Assembly: GCA_003446735.1 (NCBI GenBank)
Contig: DMCJ01000097.1
Location: 1 to 17,230, forward strand
Source: Lachnospiraceae bacterium
Lineage (GTDB): Bacteria > Bacillota > Clostridia > Lachnospirales > Lachnospiraceae
Length of the DNA stretch: 17,230 nucleotides
Reading direction: 5' to 3'
The notes beneath the pieces are model-generated. The model did no database searches. It saw only the letters and a program-made list of their open reading frames with translations, and was not told the origin of the DNA. Every line of letters begins with the position of its first letter. Within the stretch, counting starts at the first letter, position 1. A program made the translations under genes and the position numbers. Below are positions 6,019-11,860 of the stretch, piece by piece.

Positions 6019-6750
6019 ATGAATACCTTATTTGATTCTGTAAAGAATAATCTTATTTTTGTGCTGGAATTTCTGGCGATCATCGCAACTGTTTTCATTT
6101 TAGCTTATGTTATCGAAAAAGCTGCCAAGAAGAAAAACAACGACACCGAGCGTATCTTATCCACGAGAAAGATAGCTTTTATCGGAATGTTCTCCGCTAT
6201 CTCCGGCGTCCTCATGCTTTTTGAGATCCCGGTCTTCTTTGCACCGAGCTTTTACAAATTCGATTTTTCCGAGCTTCCCGCTCTCATAGGCGCGTTTGCT
6301 TACGGACCCGTTGTCGGAATCATGATCGAATTCATCAAGATCTTAGTCAAGCTCGTCCTTAAAGGAACATCCACAGCCTTCGTCGGAGAGCTTGCCAACT
6401 TCATCGTAGGATGCGGCCTCATACTTCCCGCTTCCGTCATCTATGCTTTCCGTAAGAACAAGAAATCGGCCATTCTCGCATGTACAGCGGGAACGCTTTT
6501 CATGACCATAGTCGGAAGCACCTTCAACGGCCTTTATCTCATACCCAAATTCGCGCAGATGTTCGGAATGCCCGTAGAAGCCATCGTGGAAATGGCAACG
6601 GCCATCAATCCGAAGATCACCTCGGTAAGCGGCCTCGTGCTTTTAGCCGTAGTACCTTTCAACCTCTTAAAGGGCATCATAATAAGCGCAATAACGATAC
6701 TCGTATATAAAAAGATCAGCGTGGTGTTAAAGCACGCTGATAAGAAGTAG
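6019..6750 (+). CDS. ribU: Riboflavin transporter, ECF S-component RibU
   Basis: RibU is the membrane substrate-binding subunit of an energy-coupling-factor transporter and captures riboflavin; its ATPase/EcfT module must be encoded elsewhere. The 243-residue protein is very hydrophobic, with the family core from about residue 50: RKIAFIGMFSAI, the FDFSELPALIGAFAYGPVVG block at 81-100, and STAFVGELANF at 118-128. An extra N-terminal helix (about 11-34) followed by a Lys-rich stretch precedes the usual six-helix core. I chose the ATG at 6019 over 6004 because AAAGGAGC lies 5-10 nt before 6019, and a 6004 start would be inside the ribosome binding site and aptamer P1. The FMN riboswitch directly upstream strongly supports riboflavin as substrate. 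Confidence 0.95.
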   Translation: MNTLFDSVKNNLIFVLEFLAIIATVFILAYVIEKAAKKKNNDTERILSTRKIAFIGMFSAISGVLMLFEIPVFFAPSFYKFDFSELPALIGAFAYGPVVGIMIEFIKILVKLVLKGTSTAFVGELANFIVGCGLILPASVIYAFRKNKKSAILACTAGTLFMTIVGSTFNGLYLIPKFAQMFGMPVEAIVEMATAINPKITSVSGLVLLAVVPFNLLKGIIISAITILVYKKISVVLKHADKK

Positions 6751-6763
6751 ACTTTAGTTATTA

Positions 6764-6820
6764 GCCCGGCGCGCCGTTTAAAACTCTTATTGATGCGCCG
6801 GGCCATTTATATTTTTTTAT
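6764..6820 (+). terminator. Intrinsic terminator after ribU
   Basis: A 9-bp perfect GC-rich stem, GCCCGGCGC (6764-6772) with GCGCCGGGC (6795-6803), encloses a 22-nt loop and is followed by a T-rich tract ending in seven Ts (about 6805-6820). It lies 14 nt after the ribU stop. The same hairpin would be met on the minus strand just after the 5'-nucleotidase stop at 6822, but no T-run follows it in that direction, so it is mainly a plus-strand terminator. Confidence 0.88.
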
Positions 6821-6821
6821 T

Positions 6822-7733
6822 CTACGGGTCATCTCCGTAAGGTACGCGTGCCGAGGGAACGACCTGGCTCGCGGGAAGCGTGTGCGCCTCCTGATCATCG
6901 AAGAAGATGTGCGCTCCGAAAGCTTTTAAGACTTCTGCCTTTGTAATGCCTCCTAAGAAGAAAGCCTCGTCTATCCTTACATCCCAGGCGCGAAGCGTAC
7001 GTACGACTCTTTCGTGTGCCGGTGCGCTTCTTGCCGTAACAAGCGCCGTCCTTATCGGGACATTCTCGGGATCGAATTCCTTCTGTATGGAAGATAAAGT
7101 CTGGAGGAATTTGGCAAACGGTCCCGCCTTTAAGGGATTCCTTGCATTCTTCTTTTCATTTTCGGTAAAGGCATCGAGTCCCTGTTCTTTATATATCTTC
7201 TCACTCTCAGCGCCGAAAAGCACCGCATCTCCATCAAAAGCGATCCTTATCTGCTTAATGTCATCATCGGTATGATATGCCTTATTGACATCATCTACGA
7301 TGATACCTGCGGCGATCCCGTCATCAAGGGCTCCGCGGACATCCTCTTCATTATGCGATAAGAAGAGGTCAGTATGAAATGCGGAAAGATACGGGGTGAG
7401 CGATGCACCGCTTGATAATACCGCCCTGCTTATGGAAAGGCCGTAATGCTCGATGGATCTGAATATCCTTAAGGAGGAATCGGCACTGTTCTTGCTCATG
7501 ACGATAACTTCCACAAGGTCCTCTCCGGATCTGGTTAAGTTATTAAGATTAAGCAGCGCCTTAACAAGCGGGAAACCGGGGCCGGGCTCTAAGATCTCCT
7601 CCTCGTGCTCCCTCTGATAATCGCAGAAGGCATCCACGCCTTCCTTTTCAAATATCTCACTTTCCTTCGTAAGATCGAAAAGTGCTCTGGTGCTGATCCC
7701 TACCACCAGCTTGTCTTCAAGAGAAAAAGCCAT
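6822..7733 (-). CDS. Cytosolic 5'-nucleotidase (PF06189-type)
   Basis: The 303-residue protein matches in length and sequence style the 5'-nucleotidase family related to animal cytosolic 5'-nucleotidase IA, which removes phosphate from nucleoside monophosphates. Visible blocks are LVVGISTRALFDL (9-21), VIVMSKNSADSSLRIFRSIE (76-95), then YGLSISRAVLSSG, a SAFHTDLFLSHNEEDV stretch (117-132), IAFDGDAVLF (about 163-172) and a C-terminal IDEAFFLGG...IFFDDQ. No signal peptide or membrane segment is seen, consistent with a cytosolic enzyme. The ATG at 7733 has an excellent AAGGAGG ribosome binding site. It is the last gene of the run beginning with the Bax-inhibitor gene, 20 bp after the DUF1653 gene. 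The natural nucleotide substrate cannot be read from sequence. Confidence 0.9.
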   Translation of the reverse strand: MAFSLEDKLVVGISTRALFDLTKESEIFEKEGVDAFCDYQREHEEEILEPGPGFPLVKALLNLNNLTRSGEDLVEVIVMSKNSADSSLRIFRSIEHYGLSISRAVLSSGASLTPYLSAFHTDLFLSHNEEDVRGALDDGIAAGIIVDDVNKAYHTDDDIKQIRIAFDGDAVLFGAESEKIYKEQGLDAFTENEKKNARNPLKAGPFAKFLQTLSSIQKEFDPENVPIRTALVTARSAPAHERVVRTLRAWDVRIDEAFFLGGITKAEVLKAFGAHIFFDDQEAHTLPASQVVPSARVPYGDDP

Positions 7734-7753
7734 ATCACACCTCCTTCGGGGCG

Positions 7754-8359
7754 TTATCTTAACCGGCTTCTTTCAAACTGATCGCGCATCAAAAGCGCAT
7801 TCTTAAGCTCACCGTATTTCTTTTCCGTTGAGCCTTCGTTTAGTTCAAAATCCATGGACACTGCCATGATGGTCAGCATATCGTCGGTTATACGTGATCT
7901 AAGCCCCGATAAAATCTCGAGTTTGTCTTCGGGATTTTTGGCATCTAAGAATCTTACCACGTCAGGATCAAGCACGCATTCATCTTCGTTTTCGACGGGA
8001 GTGCTTTGAGCGGGTGCGCTTTGCACGGGAGTGCTTTGAACAGGTGCACTTTGCGTCGGTGCAGTTTCAACCGGAACGCTTTGCGTCGGTGCGGTTTGAG
8101 CGCGCACGCTTTCAGTTGGTGCGCTTTCCGTGATCTCTTCGAAACGATATTCCTGGGAAGCATTCGGATATTTTACCTTATCCGTCTTACTGAGGAATTC
8201 GTTTAGCTCCCTTGCGTAGATCTTATAATCTCCGTAAAGAGCCTGATAGATGACATATTGCTTATCATCTTCCGATGCATCCTTTGCTACGGCGATCACC
8301 TGGTATTCATTTCCTTTAAAATGCCTGTATCTCTGGTAGGGCTTTGGTATCTCTCTCAT
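7754..8359 (-). CDS. DUF1653 domain protein with Pro/Thr/Gln/Ser repeat linker
   Basis: From the ATG at 8359 the protein has 201 residues. Residues 7-60 are a DUF1653 domain (YQRYRHFKGNEYQVIAVAKD, then YVIYQALYGDYKIYARELNEF), a small beta-rich module of unknown role. Residues 78-124 are a low-complexity linker of Ala/Pro/Thr/Gln/Ser decamers. Residues 130-201 are a predicted helical, acidic C-terminal domain with no motif I recognise. The reading frame extends to 8419, but AAAGGAAG directly before 8359, and the DUF1653 domain beginning there, favour the shorter start. It is cytosolic by appearance and sits between holA (101 bp upstream) and the 5'-nucleotidase (20 bp downstream). No clear own promoter was found in the upstream gap. 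Confidence 0.85.
   Translation of the reverse strand: MREIPKPYQRYRHFKGNEYQVIAVAKDASEDDKQYVIYQALYGDYKIYARELNEFLSKTDKVKYPNASQEYRFEEITESAPTESVRAQTAPTQSVPVETAPTQSAPVQSTPVQSAPAQSTPVENEDECVLDPDVVRFLDAKNPEDKLEILSGLRSRITDDMLTIMAVSMDFELNEGSTEKKYGELKNALLMRDQFERSRLR
7988..8128 (-). repeat. In-frame minisatellite (about 30 bp, 15-bp subperiod) in the DUF1653 gene
   Basis: The stretch encodes four near-identical decamers, VRAQTAPTQS, VPVETAPTQS, APVQSTPVQS and APAQSTPVEN, preceded by a partial unit ESAPTES. At DNA level, units of about 30 bp, with a 15-bp half-period, are recognisable on the plus strand from recurring GTGCTTTG and CGGTGC words. The period is a multiple of three, so copy-number change would keep the frame. 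It separates the DUF1653 domain from the C-terminal helical domain. Confidence 0.85.
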
Positions 8360-8460
8360 ATCTTCCTTTCCCTCTGCCCTTCCGTCCGAAGTATCTGTAA
8401 ACAGAATAGCAGAGTCCATGTCCCATATAACGTACTTTGGTAGATGTTTTTTATGCTTTT

Positions 8461-9438
8461 TTATGAACTGTATTTTATCATAAATAACTCAAGTGCAAAA
8501 TAATCCGGCATCTTTCCGGTCTTTATATCCTCTTCCGCACCGGCTGCATCGTCCATTGCGTGGCGGAGGGTTGTTATCTTAAAATGTGAAGCCTGTTCGG
8601 AAAGCTTTCTGGCAACAAATCCGGGCACTTTTAATGTTTCCGCGATCCCCCTTTGATCTATGCCTCTCTCTTTTAAAAGCTTTACCGAATAGAGGTTTCT
8701 GAACTGATTCGAAAGAAGCGCGAGTATTTTTACGGGAGGCTCTTTTAATGATAAGAGGTCATAATAAAGTCTCATGGCTCTTTCTTTTCTGCCGAGCGCG
8801 ACCTGATCCATCATGTCAAATATCCTGTCCTGGAGCTGGCGCGTACATATGCGTTCTACATCTTCCTTTGTTATGCTCTTTTTCTCCATGCAGTAACCGA
8901 TCAGTTTCTCAATTTCATTTTTGATCACGAACATATCGGTCCCGCACCTTGATAAGATGAGTGCGGCAACTCCGGCCTCTACGCTTATCCCTTCCTTTGC
9001 CGCCATCTGTTCTATCCAGCGTCTTAACAGGCTCTCGTCCTGCTTTTCAAAAGAGGCAACATAGCCTTTATCGGCTATGACCTTATAGAGCCTGCTCCTT
9101 TTATCTATCTCCGTTTCATCAAAGACAAAATACGTGCTCTCGTTCTGCGACTTTAAATATTCAGCCAGATCGTCTCCGCCGGATTTTACAAATCCCGTAT
9201 CGGATAATTCTATGACTCTTCTTTCAGCAAAAAAAGGCAGGGTCTCGGCCATCTCGATGACCTTATCCTGCGGTGTTTTTTTTCCGTTATAACGGGAGAG
9301 GTTCATTTTATCTCCCTCTCCCAAAAGTGCCTTTACCAGCTTATCTCTGTACTGGAGACGAAGATAGTCCTCGTCTCCGGTAAGAAGATATATGTGAGCA
9401 AAACTGTTTTTCTTTATATCATCGTTAATACGTTTCAT
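8461..9438 (-). CDS. holA: DNA polymerase III subunit delta
   Basis: HolA is the delta subunit of the clamp loader, opening the beta sliding clamp at replication forks. The 325-residue protein has family length and shows the N-terminal block FAHIYLLTGDEDYLRLQYRD (about 13-32), PFFAERRVIEL (about 70-80), and the C-terminal collar-domain features FDMMDQVALGRKERAMRLYYD and ILALLSNQFRNLYSVKLL. Delta lacks a working P-loop, as here. The frame is open upstream to 9549, inside the L,D-transpeptidase gene, but the conserved protein starts at the ATG at 9438, 13 bp after that gene's stop. There is no good ribosome binding site before it, so translation may depend on coupling with the upstream gene. 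Confidence 0.93.
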   Translation of the reverse strand: MKRINDDIKKNSFAHIYLLTGDEDYLRLQYRDKLVKALLGEGDKMNLSRYNGKKTPQDKVIEMAETLPFFAERRVIELSDTGFVKSGGDDLAEYLKSQNESTYFVFDETEIDKRSRLYKVIADKGYVASFEKQDESLLRRWIEQMAAKEGISVEAGVAALILSRCGTDMFVIKNEIEKLIGYCMEKKSITKEDVERICTRQLQDRIFDMMDQVALGRKERAMRLYYDLLSLKEPPVKILALLSNQFRNLYSVKLLKERGIDQRGIAETLKVPGFVARKLSEQASHFKITTLRHAMDDAAGAEEDIKTGKMPDYFALELFMIKYSS

Positions 9439-9451
9439 ATCAAAATTATGA

Positions 9452-10756
9452 TCATGTTCCGGGTGTTTCCACGGCAACAGGAGTCTGGGTATCGGGTGCG
9501 GGTTGATTCTGCGCAGGCGCGCTCTGGTTTGGAGCAGGTGCCGGTGCATTCGGATCCGCGGGAGGATTCTGGTTTTGATTCTGCTGTTCCTCTTTTTTCT
9601 GCTGTTCCTGCTCGGCTGCCTGTGCCGCCGCTTCTGCCTCTGCTGCTGCCTGTGCGGCTGCTGCCTCTGCCTCCTGCTGTTGCTGGAGCAATTTAAGCTT
9701 TTCTTCCTCGGTAAGCTCGGGAGCCGGAGCTGCCTGCTTTCCTCCGTGAACGACTACCGCCTCACCTTTCTCGACTACATCGTATATCTCTTTGGCCTTT
9801 GAAGGAGGAAGATTGACGCATCCGTGAGAACCGCCGTTTAAGTAAAGATCCCCGCCGAATTCATCTCTCCATGAAGCATCGTGGAATCCTATATTGCCGT
9901 TAAAGGGCATCCAGTATTTAACGCTTGACTGATATCCTTCCCCGACTAAAGTGGAATCCCTTTCTTTATATGTAATGGCATATGTCCCATTGGGGGTAGC
10001 GTTTCCGTTAGCCACCTTTCCCGAAACACAGTCGGATTTAACGACCATGGATCCGTTTTTATAAACATATACCTGCTGGGCATCCAGATCGACTTCAACG
10101 TAGGTACTTCCGATATCATCATTACCGTATACTCTTGCCTCGGAATAATAAACCGGTTCAAACTTTCCGCCCTCACCGCTTTTTAACATGGAAACAAGTG
10201 CTGCTGCCGTCTCGGGCTTATTGGTCCACCAGCCGTAGTTCCCGCCTTTTACGGTGATATCGTAACCGGAGGCCGTGTGGAACTTCCTGCTCTGTCCCAT
10301 GGTATCGTGTTTTTTGGCCCAGGCATTTACATATTCCCTTACAGCTCCTTCGTTGATCGAGACCTTATCCCCTTCTATCCTGACCCACTTATTTATCGTC
10401 GCATTATCTATGACCTCGGATGTATCTCCGAAGGGGATCTCTATCTGCATCGAAGCATATTTGTTTTTTAGATCTTCACCGGGCTTTTTTTCAACTACTT
10501 CAACATTTTCCTCTGTCTTAGGACTTACCGGGACAAAAGAAAAGCTGTTAACGCTAAGTGAATCTCCGGCAACACCTACCGAGGTAAATACATCCTCGAA
10601 TCCGGTGATAAGTTCGGAAGCCTCGGCCGTCTTAACCGAAACATTTCCGTACGCTAAAAGAAGGCCCAATACAACCAAAGGTATTGAGCACGAAAGCGCC
10701 ATTGCGGCGTACCATCTGCGGGCCTTCTTACGCCTTTTTCCTTTATCGTTACTCAC
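9452..10756 (-). CDS. L,D-transpeptidase (YkuD domain), membrane-anchored, with low-complexity C-terminal tail
   Basis: L,D-transpeptidases form 3-3 crosslinks in peptidoglycan or attach proteins to it. The 434-residue protein has a basic cytoplasmic N-terminus (KGKRRKKARR, 5-14), one membrane helix at about 17-36, a region at about 100-205 resembling the putative peptidoglycan-binding domain found in such enzymes, and a YkuD catalytic domain at about 218-338. The active site is complete: H292 and SHGCVNL at 310-316 with Cys313. After residue 342 there is an unusual Gln/Glu/Ala-rich helical segment (about 348-393), then a Pro/Ala/Gln/Asn tail to the end. The start is a GTG overlapping the TGA of the upstream gene, with GGAAAGAG before it. 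Placement outside the membrane is inferred from the basic-inside rule. Confidence 0.92.
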   Translation of the reverse strand: MSNDKGKRRKKARRWYAAMALSCSIPLVVLGLLLAYGNVSVKTAEASELITGFEDVFTSVGVAGDSLSVNSFSFVPVSPKTEENVEVVEKKPGEDLKNKYASMQIEIPFGDTSEVIDNATINKWVRIEGDKVSINEGAVREYVNAWAKKHDTMGQSRKFHTASGYDITVKGGNYGWWTNKPETAAALVSMLKSGEGGKFEPVYYSEARVYGNDDIGSTYVEVDLDAQQVYVYKNGSMVVKSDCVSGKVANGNATPNGTYAITYKERDSTLVGEGYQSSVKYWMPFNGNIGFHDASWRDEFGGDLYLNGGSHGCVNLPPSKAKEIYDVVEKGEAVVVHGGKQAAPAPELTEEEKLKLLQQQQEAEAAAAQAAAEAEAAAQAAEQEQQKKEEQQNQNQNPPADPNAPAPAPNQSAPAQNQPAPDTQTPVAVETPGT

Positions 10757-11754
10757 TTTCTCTTTCCGAACAGTCTAAGCAACCTTAAAAATAAGTTAAT
10801 GAAATCAAGGTAAAGCTCCAAAGCACCGATCATCGAAACACTCATGACCGACTGGGGAGTCGCGGTCTCGGCCAGCTTCTTTATCTTCTGTGCATCATAT
10901 GCCGTAAGTCCGACAAATACTAAAACACCGATCGCACTTACCACATAATCAAGACCTGAACTCTTTATGAAAATGGAGTTAAATATCGAAACGATGATGA
11001 TCCCGAAAAGAGCCATCATACATAAGGATCCGGCACTGGTAAGATCCCTCTTGGTAACAAGTCCGAAGATCGCAAAGGCTCCGAACATCACTGCGCATCC
11101 GCCGAATATCGAAACGATGGATGAAAGCTGGAATACCATGAAAAGGATCGAAAACAGCACACCGGTCATATAGGAATAAGCTGCAAACAATACTCCTGCA
11201 AGGATCCCTTTATTCTTGGCCGCTGCCCAGTTGGCTCCCATTACTATCGCAAGCTCGACTGCTACAAACATCCAGTAATTATAGCCTCTGAAGAAGAACA
11301 TCGCCGTGGCGGGTGATGTCGTAAGAGCTGCTACCGTAGTGATGATAAGAGCTGCAAACATGAAGATGAAGGATTTGGCAACAACCTCTTCTCCTGCGAT
11401 AGCGGAAAGATGCCTGATACCGGTAAGCTGCTTTGCGGGAGTCACTCCTGCCTCAAAGCCCTGGTTCATGTTCATATACTGAGCAAAGGGATCGTTAGCG
11501 TCAAACCCGTTATTTACGCCGGATGCTGCGCCGAATGCCGTCTGCATGTTATTAAATGCATCATCTGCCTCAAAACCACCGGGCGCCATGGCTCTCGTCT
11601 GATCCGCCTGAGCGCTTCCAGCGTTATTTGCCTCAACTCCGGGAGCTGAGAAATAACCGGTAGGATTGTATACTACACTATCATTGTAAAGATAAGCTCC
11701 GCCACTCTGAGGAACGGGCTTCTTTTTCTGTTCTCCGGGACGATATGTTTCCAT
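10753..11754 (-). CDS. Bax inhibitor-1/YccA (TMBIM) family membrane protein
   Basis: The 333-residue protein has an N-terminal region of about 120 residues rich in Asn, Ala, Gly, Gln and Asp, probably disordered, followed by a seven-helix BI-1 domain. The domain shows the family's C-terminal signature: GLTAYDAQKIKKLAE, then ALELYLDFINLFLRLLRLFG. The two Asp residues in AYDAQ and LYLDFI match the pair known in Bacillus YetJ as a pH-sensing gate for calcium leak. A GTG at 11763 opens the frame, but GAGAGGTGA forms a good ribosome binding site for the ATG at 11754, so I start there. It is first in the run and overlaps the L,D-transpeptidase gene by 4 bp. Calcium leak is a family-based inference. 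Confidence 0.93.
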   Translation of the reverse strand: METYRPGEQKKKPVPQSGGAYLYNDSVVYNPTGYFSAPGVEANNAGSAQADQTRAMAPGGFEADDAFNNMQTAFGAASGVNNGFDANDPFAQYMNMNQGFEAGVTPAKQLTGIRHLSAIAGEEVVAKSFIFMFAALIITTVAALTTSPATAMFFFRGYNYWMFVAVELAIVMGANWAAAKNKGILAGVLFAAYSYMTGVLFSILFMVFQLSSIVSIFGGCAVMFGAFAIFGLVTKRDLTSAGSLCMMALFGIIIVSIFNSIFIKSSGLDYVVSAIGVLVFVGLTAYDAQKIKKLAETATPQSVMSVSMIGALELYLDFINLFLRLLRLFGKRK

Positions 11755-11775
11755 AAGATTCACCTCTCACTATAA

Positions 11776-11787
11776 GTCCTTAAGGAC
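11776..11787. promoter_or_regulatory. Perfect 12-bp palindrome in the leader of the Bax-inhibitor gene
   Basis: GTCCTTAAGGAC is a perfect palindrome lying between the predicted minus-strand transcription start (about 11798) and the ribosome binding site of the BI-1 gene. It could be a regulator site or a small RNA stem. No regulator gene is nearby and no known operator is recognised. Confidence 0.45.
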
Positions 11788-11803
11788 CATATACTTAACC
11801 ATT

Positions 11804-11832
11804 ACTTTACCACAAAGCACGCGGGTTTGCAA
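11804..11832 (-). promoter_or_regulatory. Promoter of the Bax-inhibitor/L,D-transpeptidase operon
   Basis: On the minus strand TTGCAA (11832-11827) is followed after 17 nt by TAAAGT (11809-11804). Both match four of six consensus bases (-35 TTGACA, -10 TATAAT). Transcription would begin near 11798, leaving about 43 nt of leader before the ATG at 11754. The -35 hexamer is self-complementary and also fits as the -35 of the divergent channel gene. An alternative weaker pair (TTGTGG with TATATG) lies further downstream. Confidence 0.5.
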
Positions 11833-11854
11833 GAATCCGCCAACGTGATATACT
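11827..11854 (+). promoter_or_regulatory. Promoter of the potassium channel gene, with start codon at +1
   Basis: TTGCAA (11827-11832), 16 nt, then TATACT (11849-11854) with an extended -10 TGA directly before it (11846-11848). Reading the -35 as TTTGCA at 11826 gives a 17-nt spacer. The expected transcription start, 6-7 nt after the -10, falls at about 11861, which is the A of the channel's ATG. No Shine-Dalgarno precedes that ATG. Confidence 0.6.
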
Positions 11855-11860
11855 GTATCT

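Noticed and set aside
7954..8206. Cys- and Arg/Lys-rich reading frames across the DUF1653 repeat on both strands
   Set aside because: They are other-frame readings of the minisatellite, without ribosome binding sites or recognisable protein features.
9439..9549. Upstream extension of the holA frame (37 extra residues)
   Set aside because: The extension is Arg/His/Pro-rich out-of-frame reading of the L,D-transpeptidase tail; the family's conserved start is the ATG at 9438.
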